From Isoperla grammatica (taxonomy: Eukaryota > Arthropoda > Insecta > Plecoptera > Perlodidae), in NCBI GenBank assembly GCA_945910005.1, contig OX246747.1, positions 34,319,635 through 34,383,634 of the forward strand: 64,000 bases of DNA, in the 5' to 3' direction. The position numbers and the translations under genes were made by a program. The first letter of the stretch is position 1, and every line of letters begins with the position of its first letter. Positions 1 through 64,000 of the stretch are shown piece after piece. The notes beneath the pieces are model-generated. The model ran no database searches, was not told the DNA's origin, and saw only the letters and a program-made list of their open reading frames with translations.

Positions 1-369
1 TTATACAGCTAAGAAACGATATGAAATGGAAAGTAGGACATTACGACATGGACAACACGGTGAAAACTGTTTCAAATAATTATTTCATACATTATTTAAG
101 TAAATTTGTAATTGTATAAATATTATACAATTGACCAGATCTTACATGATGGCCTGATTAAGCCAAATGTGGGCATATGATAAAAAAAATAAATAAATAA
201 ATACTCCGCCCAGCCTTGAGAAACACAGTGGATGAATGAAGTCGAACCCTATTGTTCACGCTAGAAACGGCCATAAAAAGAAAGTTTACGGAAATCATGA
301 AAACATTGGCCTAAGGAAGTCGGAAAACACCATCATCATTCTTCCACTGTGTTTCTTAAGGCTGGGCGG

Positions 370-735
370 AGTATAGGATGGACATGAAGTTTTTGAGAAG
401 TATTGTAGGAAAGACTAGATGGGACAGGATAAGGAATGACGACATAAGAAACCAACTAGGCGTAAGGGATTTATTGGAGCGTATTGGAGAGAGAAGACTG
501 AAATGGTTCGGACATGTCAAGAGGATGGAAAGAGAGAGATTGCCGAGGAGAATGCTAGAACTGGAGATACCAGGTATAGAAGAACCCGAGGAAGACCATG
601 ACAAAGATGGCACGATAAAGTGAGGAAGGATGTGGAAATACGAGGAGGAGACTGGAATGTAGTTGAGGGGGAAGAGTGGTGGCAGGATAGAAGAAAATGG
701 AGAGGCCTATCTTCAATGCCGACCCAATGCAGAGT
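370..735 (+). pseudogene. LINE reverse-transcriptase C-terminal fragment
   Basis: Reads TRWDRIRNDDIRNQL, then RLKWFGHVKRM and LPRRML, a non-LTR retrotransposon RT C-terminal signature. The frame shifts near 575, after which RGRPRQRWHDKV continues in another frame. 5'-truncated dead copy. Confidence 0.75.
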
Positions 736-1003
736 TGGACGTGGCAACAGATGATGATGATGATGATGATGGGAAGATTAACGTTTCAACGTGTAGCGGT
801 GGGTTAGAGGTTATTAGATTTGTCACAGGGTTCCCAACTGTTAGTCAAGTTGTAAATAAATAAAGAGGAGTACAGTAGATCAAAAAAATCGTGATTTTGA
901 CATAGATCTGTTTGATTTGATCCATAAACAAGTATTGTTTACAGTCAATGTTGTGATTGAATCGGCATCTGAAGCAGGGTAAGTGGGGGGGGGGGGGGGG
1001 GCA

Positions 1004-1092
1004 CAGTCACAGAGCGAAACCTACTCGATCCAGCGGTACTCTGCAACTGTCGTAGAGAAGAGCTGGATCGAGTAGGTTTTACTCTGCGACTG
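1004..1092. repeat. Hairpin, 32-nt arms, next to a G run
   Basis: 1004-1035 and 1061-1092 pair with about three mismatches (core AACCTACTCGATCCAGC), loop ~25 nt. About 77 bp downstream of the Gp93 exon 1169-1312 donor. No RNA family recognised. Confidence 0.8.
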
Positions 1093-1168
1093 TCGAGTCA
1101 CTTCATCAAGTTTTAGCCCTAAAGACGGGCAGCCAAGCGGGAGGGGGAATCTAAGGCAGCCAGCTTAC

Positions 1169-1883
1169 CTTGATGAGCTTGTGCTGCTGCAGAGTCTCGC
1201 GGGAAACGTTGAGCGGAAGATCGTCGGAGTCGACGACGCCCTGGACGAAGCTGAGGTAGTTGGGCATCATGTCGTTGAACTCGTCCGTGATGAAGACGCG
1301 ACGCACGAACAGCTGCGGACAAGAGGGGGCGGTCGTTACGTCGGCGTTCTCGTGCCTACTACAGTAACTGGCACATATTATACTACAAAAATAAGATAGA
1401 AAAAAAAAGAAAAACACAAACAATTTGAGTTACAAATATTTCTATCAACTCTGAAGGTGTTGATTTCCTTCCTATCCACCCCCATATTAAATATCCAAAG
1501 CCGTTAGGCACCCTTAACACGTTCACATCGATTATTTAAATGAAAAATCTATTTACAACATCTTGACAAGGAACAGTGCACACGGCCAAACCTAGTTGTT
1601 TTTATAACATTTTTACCTGTTCTACTAAGTTATTTTTTTTAATATAATACCGTAATGAAATAATACCTTGATGTTGTCTGTCTTGCTGCCGTACTTATTG
1701 AAGCTCTCGCCCGGCTGTGTCTGCGGTATGAACAGGAGAGACTTGAAGGTCACCTCGCCCTCCGCGACAAAGTGCACCTTGCCGAGCGGATCCTTCGTGT
1801 CCTTCGTGATAGACTTGTAGAACTCTGTGTACTCGTCCTCCTTTATGTCGGCCGGCCTGCGCAAGACAGATGCAATGTGTGTT

Positions 1884-1938
<55 letters not shown>

Positions 1939-2030
1939 TATATCTCTCTCTTGTTGGATGGAAGAGAATGCCTAACAGGCATTAATCCTGCCATCAAAAA
2001 AAGACATTAATCAATCAATCAATCAATCAA

Positions 2031-2061
<31 letters not shown>

Positions 2062-5000
2062 ATCTCTCTCTCTCCCTCTCGTTCTACTCAGTAATATTAG
2101 GTTGGATGTAAGAGAAGGCCCAACTGGCCTTAATCACGCCTGAAAATAAAGACATTTATCTATCTATCTATCTATCTCTCTCGGCCGCCGCCCCCCCCCC
2201 CCCCCTCCCCCACCATCACACACACATACAAACACGCGTCAAACCCGACAAATAGCGTGACTTGAAACGTTCACATATGATCGTTTTACATCGACATATA
2301 CTTGAGATTTTCTAAATTTGACGCTCCCCGGCTGCTCCCCTCCACTGCTGTGACCACCCCTTACCCCCATTACAAGCAAACAATTAGGCCTATATCATAT
2401 TTATTTATAACATATTATGTTTTTAGCAACTGTAATTTATGACGAGTCAAAATTTAAATCAGAAGCTAAAAACTATCTATTTGAACATCAATTGTACAAA
2501 TTAAAAATAATATTTGATAGTAGAAATAATTTGTAAGTATATTGTATATTTAATTGATAGTAATAATAAGATAGTAGTTTAAGTGTATGTATGTATGACG
2601 ATAATAGCTGGTGAAGCTAAATAAACACAATACCATCTTATCTTATCTTATATTTGTTATGCTGGGCAGTGGTCACATAACTAGAGGATAGAGCTTTTAA
2701 ACTATGTCATACTAAAAATATCTGCACTCTAAACTAGATTTGATTTAACGTCGAAATGTTTTACTATGTGCGTCAATTTGTGTGTTGTATTATTAAAAAT
2801 GTATCCACAAACCAGCGATGTTGTGATTGGCGTGACGTGACATGAGTGAGACCGCGCGACGAAAGGCGTGTAGGTACCAACGCAAATGTTGCAGTGTATG
2901 TATCACAAAGATGCAGAACCACAACACTACCTAACTTTTTTTTTTACGATAGTCGACACTTGATCGATATCGCGAAACGTACGATATATTAATTCTATAT
3001 CGATATCGAATTATCTTTCTATGATCGATATCGTTGGGCAGCCCTAATAATAATAATAATAATAATAATAGTTTGGACTTACTTGCGGGTCCATATCGGC
3101 TTGTTGTCGTTGAGCACCTCCCAGTCCCAGACGGTCTTCTCCACCTTCTTCGTCTTGGGTTTGTCCTCCTTTGCGTCATCCTCCTCCACCTTCGCGTCCT
3201 CGTCCTCGTCCGTCTTGGCCTCCTTCTTGTCCTCCACGTCCTCCACGTCGTCCACCGGCTCCTCCACCTCCGTCGTCTGCATCAATAGTGCACACAGTTA
3301 GTAACTAACATTATTATAATTAGTAACTAACTTAATTAGCAGTACTTAATTACCGTATTGGCCCTAATATAACGCGATGTTTTTTTTCGAAAAAAATACA
3401 TTCTATATCTTCACTCGCACTAGAATCGGAGACTACGAATTTCCACAAGCATTTCGCGATTGTTCAAATTCCCGCCTTAAGGTCGATAAAGTAGTGACTT
3501 CCCATACCGGCAGGTCGGTCAAGTAGTTCCAGTGTAGTGACACTAGCGTGGCCACTTATTAACTTGTAGAACTTCTAAGGATGGAAGAGAAAGTCTGCTT
3601 ACAGTAGAGTTCCCCAGGAGTTTACACCATGGCCACACCATTTCCCCCCCGTTTTGGACACCCATAGATACGTTGAAAGATAAACTACCCCGGGATTTCT
3701 TGTTTTCCTGGAACGATCGGACCTCATCGCCTTGAAGAATGTGATGAGTGTATTCTTTGCTCGAGTTTAATGGAGATAATTGCTCGACTGGACTTTGCAC
3801 TAGGGGTGACCAAGAAAACTACCAAAAAGGTTGGTGTAAACTCCCGCGGAACTCTACTGTAGAACAGGCATTCAAGATGGAGGCCAGTGATCAATCACGT
3901 CATAAAAGCGTGGGAAATGAGGATGGAATTCAAATCATGTATAGTGACTTGACAAACCCTAGGAGAGTTCATGCCCTGCAAGCTCTAGGCCTAGAAGTTA
4001 GGCAACCTTGTACTTCCAAGCATGTAAATATTTAGACCTAGGCCTAGGCCAAGGACAATTTAGGTAGGCCTACTCTAAATTAGGCCTATCAACAGCTGTT
4101 CCCTTCAAGTGTGCAAAAAAGTTTTTTCCATGAATATTGTTTTAAAAACTGGGGGTCGCACTATATTCGAGATCGCGTTATATTCGGGCCAATATGGTAT
4201 GCTTCACCAATACATATATTTTTATGATTGTAAACATTGATTATAACAGGGCTTCTCCCTTCCTTAATCAATGGTTCTAATAATTGCTTTATATTATTTA
4301 TCAAGTGAGAAACATATGTCAAACATTTTGTAAGTGAGCGAAAGAGCTCCAACTGTGGGCATATGAAAAGAAGATGGAATAATAATAATAATAATCATCA
4401 TCATTATCCATCGCCGTTTCCTGCTTCTGGCAGGGTCAGCTTGGGTTTCACAACCAAATGTGTCCACCTCTTCCTATCTTCCCACAATCGTACTTCCTCT
4501 ACTCTTATACTTATACTTCTTATAATAATAATAGATTTTCATATTCCATCGCATAACTTAGCCTTAGTAAACAGAAATCCAGCGTATTCAAGCATCATCC
4601 TGTACAACAAGCTCCCAAGCCACCTCAAGGACATGACCACGCGCAGCCTCAAGTTTCATCTTAAAAATTACCTAGTCCAGATGTGCCCATATACTGTCAA
4701 AGACTACATGGACTTTTAGTTTTAATTTAGTTTTAATTGACGCATTCTATAACTAATGTATTTATCTATGTATAAATGCCATACGTTCTATTGAATAAAG
4801 ATTATTATTATTATCATATTATAGAGATACGTAATTTTAGCGTTTTAGGTTTTAGATGCTAAATTGGTCATTTATTTATTGGTTTTATTTTTTAAAACGC
4901 TACAAAATGCTAATTTTACAAAAAATAATGTGTTCCCATTCCTATTGAGATTTAGTAAAGAACTGGATTTTAACCCCTTAAGAAGTTAAAAGTTAAAATG

Positions 5001-8000
5001 GTTAAAAAGTTAAAACTGAATTGATTTGAACTAGTACTTGTAATTTTTCATTAGAAGTGCAAGAAACTCCCTGATATATACAAGGTTTTGACGGAAAGAA
5101 AAATATAAATGGTACAAAATGCTAAATTTAAAATAATTAATGCTAAATCGACTCCCTGCCTGACAACCAGTGCAGGCCAGATCAAGAAGCTAATTTGTAT
5201 TGGATAGCGAGAAAAATGAATGGCTGAAAGGTCATCATTGCATAAGAGGAAAAAAAATTTAGAGAAAATTTGTGCTAAAAAGACATATCTCTAATTATAT
5301 ATTATATATAATAACAATAATAACAATAATAAAAAGAAAGCGGGCTTGTCACCTTGCTGGCCCACAGGTAGATGGGGAAGTTGATGAACTGCGAGTACTT
5401 CTTGACGAGCGTCCTGATGGTGTCCTGCTCCAGATAGTCCGACGCCTCCTCCTTGAGGTGAAGCGTGATCTGCGAGCCCCGCTTCAGCGTCGGCCCGCGC
5501 GGGTCCGTCGCGATGCTGAAGCTCGCCGCGTCCGACTCCCAGATGTATTGCTCGTCGTCGTTGTGCTTGGTCGTCACCACGACGCGGTCCGCCACTGTAA
5601 ACACGCAGACGCGGGTTCAGTTCGGTCGCGCGAGCTGACGGCGACAGTCGGTTCTAAGGCTCATCAAGCCCACCCAACCAAAACATTTTGAATGTTAAAC
5701 AATAGGGAGCTTGCAATAACGTCATTTCCGGTATCGCACGGTAGCCATACTGAGGTACTCTGTAGGCCTAAGCATTTGTTTACGTTCTTCCGACACTGCA
5801 TTGTTGCAATATTGCAGATGTCCTTTGACTGACACATCAACTGTTTTCAAACAAAGGTTCCGTATTATGACTGAAAACAAAATAAGAACGCGTAAACTCT
5901 GTTTGAAGACAATCGTTTGCATGTGTTATCATTTTCTTGAACTTTTACCTGCACACATCAATCTATACGGCTTGATACTGTGATATTTCCTGAATAACCT
6001 AGATGTGTCTTCTATTGACAGAACAAATGTAAACAAGCAATGAGTACCTCATAATGGCCGCCACGTGACGTCTATTGAAAGCTACCTATATGTAGGCCTA
6101 CTACTTTATGGATGAAACATATCAAAATCACAATTTTAATGATTTACTAGGCCTATAGTTATTTATTTAAAACTTGACTAACATTTGCTAACCCTGTGAC
6201 AAATTTAATAACTTAGCTACTCGTTTAAATGGTTTTACGATTAGCCTTCCCATCCCCACGCCGGGGGGGGGGGGGGGGGGGGGGGGGGCCTCACTCACCC
6301 AGGAAAGACGAGTAGAAGCCGACGCCAAACTGTCCAATCATGTCGTTCATGTCCTGCCCGCCGCCAGAGTTCTCGTCCTGCATCTTGCTGAGGAAGTCGG
6401 CCGTGCCCGACTTGGCGATCGTGCCGAGGTTGTTGACGAGGTCCTGCCGCGTCATCCCGACGCCCGTGTCTACGATGTGCAGCATGCGGTTCCCCTTGTC
6501 CGCCTGGGTAATCGAAACAAACATTAGGAAGACGGAGGAAAAGGAAGCGCGTCTCTACTGATTAACCAGATCCAGCACGACGGCACAATAGCCGAATGTG
6601 GGCATTTAAGATGAAGAAGAAGTCAAGAGGAGGTTCCTGTTCCAAGCGGCTAGCCACCATTACAACACTCGAGGATCCTCCGAATTACAGTACAAATACT
6701 GCAAGCTGAGCTTGGCTTATCATGGGATTCTACAGTCAGGTCGTAGACTCTACAACAAGCTTCCAGACGAGATCAAAGACTCCCCAGATATACGAACATT
6801 CAAACGCAAAATAACCATGTTTCTGAAAGCGGAGCAATATTATGATGTAGCCGAGTTCACCAGTCAAGGAACCAAGCTATGAGCCATACAATGACTTCTA
6901 GGCCTATACGACCTAATGATGTAATATTTAACTCATCTTGACAATGTACATACAATCTTGTATTGTGGTTGTGGTTATACAGCTAAGAAATGAAATGAAA
7001 TGAAATGAAATCAATTGCCCCGCTACTAATCCGTACACGAACTGAAGTGATTTTCAATTGCAAAAAGTTGATACACGACTAGGCCCGGTTCTAGTCAAAG
7101 AACATATATATAAGTCTAAATGTTTATATAAATTTACAACAGAGTATGAACCGATTAATACCTTTATCTTTATGCTCAATTCCGGGGTGGCCGATAACAC
7201 CTCCTGGTCGGTCAGAGAGAGTAGGCGGATCTTGTCCAGGGCATCGGAAGCGTTCGAAATCAGTTCTCGCAAGAAGATCTGGAAAAAAATGTTTGTTAAA
7301 ATAAACTGCGTCTATTGTAATGTGCATAGGTGTGTATATCTTCCAATAACAATGATAATATTTTTTATAATACTGTGTACTGTACCGGTACCTATTTAAA
7401 CAATGTTAAAATATTGCTGAAGTTTAGCAAACTGAAAACTGAAGACATCTATGTTTTTAAGTTTATATGCCTAGTTAATTTTTCGTGTGTGATGATTGAA
7501 GAACAACATTAATTCAAATATTAAGTTTACTACTGGTAACTCATAGCAGAGTCAGATGGGCAAAAAGTCCAATATATATGTCATGTCACCTTTGTAAATA
7601 TAGGCCTATAATTTATATAAATAATCTACATTTCCTAAATTAGATTAGATAAGAAATATCTTATCTTATATCTAATATAAACCAATACTAAAAATGCTTT
7701 AGGCAGCCTATAGGCCTAGGCCTATAACAAGTTTATAGAATGGAGAATGAAAGTAGAAGTGACACAATATTCCCATCACTCACTTCCTTGTTGCGATAGA
7801 GCGAATTGATGATGAGTTTCATCATCCGATTGACTTCCGCCTGGAACACAAACTTCTCCGCCTTATCTCGAAGTTCTTTGACTTGGGCGACATTTAGTCC
7901 GTCGAGTTTAATGGCTTCCTCCTCTCGTTGAACCACCTCGTCGTCTGAAACATTTCGAATGACACGACGATGTGATGATCACCACCAATTACTAATCAAG

Positions 8001-9068
8001 GCATGGACATGACGCCTTCTAGGGGAGCAGACCGAAAATGGGAAACATTTTGAAGAACATGTTCAATCAATCACAAAGAAGTTTATACTTTTCTAGGGCC
8101 ACGGTGTTGTTAGGCAACTTTTGAGGTTTGACTGAATAACTAGTGGTGGGTTCACATGCTTTTACCTTGGTTGCTAACGTCGGACGTACGCCAATTGTAT
8201 CCATTTACAACAATCGCTGGCCTCAGAGTTTGACGAGAATTCTACGGGGGTTGGTCAACTTCCGAATGTCCGATGTAAGGGCATGGGAACGCACCATAAT
8301 TGAAAACATTGTGACTTTGTACAAAACTGGCTTAACAGGAAGGAATAATATGGTACTTTGCCTCCTAAGATAAGCAAGATAAGATGTAAGATAAAAATTC
8401 ATTTCTGTGGTAGGCCACCACAGAAACAAACTTTTATCATAACGGTTGCCATTAGTTACCGGGTAATTGTAGACCAGCAGCTGTAAGACCCTGGCCGAAG
8501 GAAGGGGCTTAGGCCCTAGCCAAGTAGAAGGAAGGAGTTAAGGTTAGGAGATGGAAGATCAAAGAACAGTAGGAAGAGAAGAGAACAGATCGCCGCAGGC
8601 TCACAGACCAATTATCGGTCCCAGAAGCAATATCAGCTAGCCAAGGCCTAGGCCTAGTCCTACAACGTTTAGGCCTAGTTTCTTGTAATTCTTATGCACC
8701 TAGGCCTAGGTCTAGGGCTAGGCCCAAGCCATAATATTTTAGTTTCCATCCTCGTTCCAGTAACCAGGCAATTGTTGGGACCTGTCAGGTTTTGGCATAC
8801 CTGTTCTTGAAGCCTCTCTGCTCGCTCCCAAGTCCATATCCACAGTCTCGACAGTTCCTTCGCCATCATCAGCACGAGTGAATCCTGAACAAATAGGTTA
8901 TGTTAAAAAAAACTTTCAAACAACTAGAGCCCGGTGACACGCATGTAGCTGGGGCTATCGGTAAACCAAGGATACGCCTCTCTAGGCCGACGTCAAGTTT
9001 GGCTATTTTTTTTAGTACTTACCGACGAATAGAAATAATCCGAGAAGACAAAACAGAAGAGTTTTCAT
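1169..9068 (-). CDS. Gp93: Endoplasmin / GRP94 (ER HSP90), 5' part of gene, nine exons
   Basis: ER-lumenal HSP90 chaperone that folds client secretory and membrane proteins using ATP. Exons read on the minus strand: 9023-9068, 8801-8884, 7784-7944, 7162-7278, 6299-6503, 5353-5594, 3083-3276, 1667-1856, 1169-1312; all junctions are GT-AG and all phases agree, giving 461 codons. Residues 1 to ~20 form a signal peptide ([16 protein letters not shown]). The N-terminal ATPase domain shows [12 protein letters not shown] (Asn106), DTGVGMT (Asp148), GTIAKSG and GQFGVGFYS. Exon 7 is the acidic/lysine-rich charged linker ending in [16 protein letters not shown]; exons 8-9 begin the middle domain ([28 protein letters not shown]). 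The family is about 790-800 residues, so roughly 330 residues including the C-terminal ER-retention signal lie off the left edge. The start is the only ATG before the hydrophobic leader. A perfect ERSE sits ~140 bp upstream. Identification is secure. Confidence 0.96.
1883..2175. repeat. (CT)n and (ATCT)n arrays between short dispersed-repeat tails
   Basis: (CT)n at 1884-1935 and 2033-2058, TCTA at 2157-2176. Between them lie two copies of a short element (GTTGGATG.AAGAGAA.GCC, AAAGACATT) that resembles a LINE/SINE 3' tail. In the Gp93 intron upstream of exon 1667-1856. Confidence 0.85.
2740..3046. mobile_element. Partial copy of the 24-kb hAT-like family in a Gp93 intron
   Basis: Shares the internal segment ACTATGTGCGTCAATTTG and the end ATCGTTGGGCAGCCCTA with 24069-24502; its left end is missing or diverged. 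It ends 37 bp from the donor of Gp93 exon 3083-3276, followed by (AAT)n. Confidence 0.65.
4222..4800 (+). mobile_element. LINE 3'-end fragments
   Basis: 4222-4350 is a copy of a 3' UTR repeat also at 21810-21960 and, reversed, ~34190-34290. 4560-4719 encodes [15 protein letters not shown]...FHLKNYLV, a LINE ORF2 C-terminus, followed by TATTGAATAAAG and (ATT)n. Confidence 0.65.
5165..5262 (+). mobile_element. LINE 3' tail fragment
   Basis: TATTGGATAGCGAGAAAAATG...GCATAAGAGGAAAAAAAA matches the tails at 10915-11001, 17874-17942 and 27240-27311. Confidence 0.65.
5703..6086. mobile_element. MITE copy 1 (TAGGGAGC...GCTACC)
   Basis: About 384 bp, imperfect ~20-bp terminal inverted repeats (TAGGGAGCTTGCAATAACG against TAGGTAGCTTTCAATAGACG). 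In the Gp93 intron between exons 6299-6503 and 5353-5594. No coding capacity. TA-flanked, compatible with Tc1/mariner-type mobilisation (inference). Confidence 0.75.
6264..6288. repeat. 25-G homopolymer beside a Gp93 splice donor
   Basis: An uninterrupted G run (C run in the gene sense) lies 10 bp inside the intron after exon 6299-6503. Other mononucleotide runs are at ~986-1002 (G), ~2190-2207 (C) and ~60339-60355 (C). Confidence 0.95.
6637..7010 (+). mobile_element. LINE 3'-end fragment with (GAAAT)n tail
   Basis: Encodes [15 protein letters not shown]...[12 protein letters not shown]...[11 protein letters not shown] ending at a stop (~6882), a LINE ORF2 C-terminus; then TTATACAGCTAAGAAATGAAAT repeats. 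The tail alone recurs at 20970-21055 and at 1-30. Intronic in Gp93. Confidence 0.75.
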
Positions 9069-9300
9069 CTTCGTGGTGTTACGTTTATATTCAGTTAAGT
9101 TATAATTACAATATTAATTGGACTAAGACCTCAATGAAACACCCATTCGGACTGACTTCTGAAACAAACTTCCTTCGAGTTTCATTCGCAATAAGTGTGA
9201 AATTGACCAATGAGAAGTCACCACGCAAATCGAAATAACCAATCGCATACGAGCACATATGCCTTTTAGACCAATCACAGCCCGCTGGGTGGAATCTGCA
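9069..9300 (-). promoter_or_regulatory. Gp93 5' UTR and promoter region
   Basis: Non-coding stretch directly upstream of the Gp93 ATG. It carries three CCAAT boxes on the plus strand (9207, 9239, 9271) and one perfect ERSE. No clear TATA box is visible; the transcription start cannot be fixed by eye. Confidence 0.5.
9207..9225 (+). promoter_or_regulatory. ER stress response element (ERSE) of the Gp93 promoter
   Basis: The sequence reads CCAAT, exactly nine bases (GAGAAGTCA), then CCACG: a perfect ERSE, the site bound by NF-Y plus ATF6/XBP1 in unfolded-protein-response promoters. It lies 139-157 bp upstream of the Gp93 start codon, inverted relative to the gene; ERSEs are known to work in either orientation. 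Two more CCAAT boxes follow in the same orientation at 9239 and 9271, each 32 bp from the last. Confidence 0.75.
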
Positions 9301-9309
9301 CAATCTACG

Positions 9310-10270
9310 TAAAGAATAAGCGCAACGATGAAAAACAGCTCTGTGGAACTTTACGCATCCTGCCACAGCCTGTGTTATGTTTATAATAATGCCGGTAAAT
9401 TTGAATTTCAGGTGGTAATACTAATTTTAACGACGTACTCAACAACTTATAGAAATAAACTGCAAAAATACAAGCCTGATAGATAAGGGTGTCCACATTT
9501 AAAAGTGAAAGAACTGGACAGAATATTAGGCAGCTAGATAACTTGTGTCTTGTAGTTGTGTGAGTGAAAAGGGGTCTGGGGCAGAGCCCCAACCACCAGA
9601 GGCAAAAACGTTTTGGTATCTTGGTTTCATTAATTTATTTTTCCATAAACATTCATTACATAACGTAAACATTGTATATTTGTAAGGCCCCGTAATAATA
9701 ATAATAGGCCTATTGAATCTATTCTTTGATATTTGGGCTTAATGTCTCATATTTTTTGAGCTGGGACCGTTTTTAATTTCTGTGACTAATTTGTTTTCAT
9801 TCTCAATTCCCTTCTTACTTTTCCATTTTCCAAGTTGAAAGATATGAGGAGAACTTTCCTACCAACTCTAACCTTACTTTTGATTGTGAATGAATATAAC
9901 TGTATAATTTTTTATTTTTTTAGGCATAAATGTCTATGGAAACTTTTAAACAGTTGGTCCATACAGAGGATATTCAAATAAACTTGCATATATAATTGCA
10001 TTCTAACTTTACTTATTTATTAAACTGAGATTCAGAACTCATAATAAGTGTTTTTCAAAGTCTGAAATACAGAAGATCTGGACCATAAGCAACCCGGTTA
10101 ACTTCGTATCATCACGCAACTGCTGCTATCAGAAACGGACAAAATAACCCAAAAGAGATACAGTATTGACAAAGAATCTTTACTACCCTCAATTAACATA
10201 AGAAGGAGAGTGCAAATGCAGTTACTAATGGTCAATGATTAGACAAAGAATAATAAATTACAAAAAGTCA
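9310..10270. other. Intergenic DNA between Gp93 promoter and CA 3' end
   Basis: About 950 bp, AT-rich. Contains the short GC hairpin repeat at 9568-9610; otherwise nothing recognised. Confidence 0.5.
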
Positions 10271-10279
10271 ACATTTCAA

Positions 10280-10285
10280 TTTATT
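10280..10285 (-). promoter_or_regulatory. Polyadenylation signal AATAAA of the tandem CA gene
   Basis: AATAAA on the minus strand begins 22 bases after the TAA stop (10308-10310). The short spacing gives a very short 3' UTR; the cleavage site would be near 10260. Confidence 0.55.
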
Positions 10286-10307
10286 TATAGCTAGATAATA
10301 GGTGAAG

Positions 10308-62094
<51,787 letters not shown>

Positions 62095-62099
62095 CTAAA

Positions 62100-62999
62100 T
62101 TAACAATGATTACAGAAAAATTTTGTGTTTCATGATGCCAAAAAGTTGTTGCAAGCTTGTTTATGTTTTGGATGGGAAGTTCTTAGGACACAAGAAAATA
62201 GCTATTGTTAAAATCAAAGCATAGTGGATGTAAATCCAGCAAGCTGTGGTTAAATAAAACTTTGTGACACTACTTCAGCTAGGAGGTGAGGCACTGGCAT
62301 AGTTTTGAATACATTTGGGTAAATACATATTTATGTTAAGGGATGCCAATTGGAAATTAATCTACTTTCAAAATAACCTATTGTAGGTAGCCTGTCTTGA
62401 ATGTAAAACTACATAACAATAAACAAGTCGAGGCTTCCCAGCTGAACATAAACTCAGAATTCAGTAAGTGCTTACCAACTGTCAATTTGAATCTAGTAGA
62501 AAATGTCACCTTAGATGATATCAATTACGAAGTTCCAAAAAATTAAATCAACATGATAAGTAAACTAGATACCATTAGAATCCAGGCTACTTGCCAAGGA
62601 GGGCTTGAAGAAGAATTAACATTATTTTAGTGTGATTTGCACCGAGGTCCGTCTAATTGAACTGTATTGCAACCGTTTGTAATTGTAACGACTGCCGTCA
62701 ACCTACTGAATTCCACTTTAAGTTCAGCTGAGACAACCTACTATAAGGTAGTTTCATTTAAAGTGCATGTATTTAGCAAATCGATAGAACGAATACAAAA
62801 GTGTAAAAATCAGTCAGAAATAAATTAATATCAGCATACTTAATAATACAAGGAAAACAAACCCATCACCAGATCTGGAATAATAAATTCACTGAGATAC
62901 AAACAAGAAAAAACAAGTAATTTTGTAAAGAGTTAATCAAAATTCTAGTGCAAGTTCATTTCTAGAGAGCCAGTTACTAATGTCTAATGTCGCCAGTTA
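62100..62999. other. Intergenic stretch between alpha-tubulin 3' end and CA gene 5' end
   Basis: About 900 bp, AT-rich. It must hold the tubulin 3' UTR and the CA promoter/5' exons. One weak candidate CA exon ends at 62476 (donor GTAAGC, phase 1, compatible with the exon at 62094) and reads VTFSTRFKLTV, but no in-frame ATG precedes it. No clear polyadenylation signal or core promoter was found. Confidence 0.35.

Positions 63000-64000
<1,001 letters not shown>

Larger units (their letters stand above)
3300..5340. other. Gp93 intron 6, repeat-rich
   Basis: Between exons 5353-5594 and 3083-3276. Apart from the LINE pieces listed, 3470-3870 holds an inverted segment (GTAGAGTTCC ... GGAACTCTACTGTAGAA). 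4800-5150 shows nothing recognisable. Confidence 0.5.

Overview
The window is animal nuclear DNA, most likely from an insect. Three spliced protein-coding genes are recognisable, all on the minus strand and in gene-dense order, but most of the 64 kb is AT-rich intron and intergenic DNA packed with transposons. The insect assignment rests on the alpha-tubulin C-terminus ([17 protein letters not shown], very close to insect alpha-tubulin), on Gp93/endoplasmin residues such as [14 protein letters not shown] and KPIWTRKPA, and on the BEL/Pao, LINE and hAT mobile elements. The frequent AGGCCTAGGCCT motif made me think of a hemipteran, but that is only an impression.

Layout. 1-9068: the 5' part of the ER HSP90 gene (endoplasmin/GRP94; Gp93 in insects), nine exons and 461 codons; the rest lies beyond the left edge. 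Its promoter (9069-9300) holds a perfect ER-stress element. 10308-62094: one very large gene of at least 14 coding exons, which I assembled exon by exon with matching splice phases. It encodes a tandem carbonic-anhydrase protein of about 753 residues. Domain 1 keeps the three zinc histidines but has lost the Thr199/Thr200 motif. A ~240-residue linker follows. Domain 2 has lost all three histidines. 62095-62999: short intergenic stretch with the unresolved 5' end of that gene. 63000-64000: the last exon and the edge of the preceding exon of an alpha-tubulin gene.

The ~50 kb of carbonic-anhydrase introns act as a transposon sink. They hold an intact, very young BEL/Pao LTR retrotransposon (35266-41685, 452-bp LTRs differing at one base, 5-bp target duplication, 1731-codon ORF). 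They also hold a ~7-kb candidate DNA transposon with subterminal repeats and a small spliced gene (48091-55060), a decayed THAP/P-like element (46657-47931), several non-autonomous hAT elements with 8-bp duplications, three copies of a ~380-bp MITE, foldback elements, a nested-insertion locus (28.4-31.9 kb) whose empty paralogue is also in the window (25.7-26.8 kb), many LINE 3' fragments, and mini- and microsatellites. Several repeats sit within tens of bases of coding exons.

The three host genes share a direction but no evident pathway: ER chaperone, CO2/pH-type or structural CA-fold protein, cytoskeleton. All exon boundaries are read by eye from splice consensus and reading frame.
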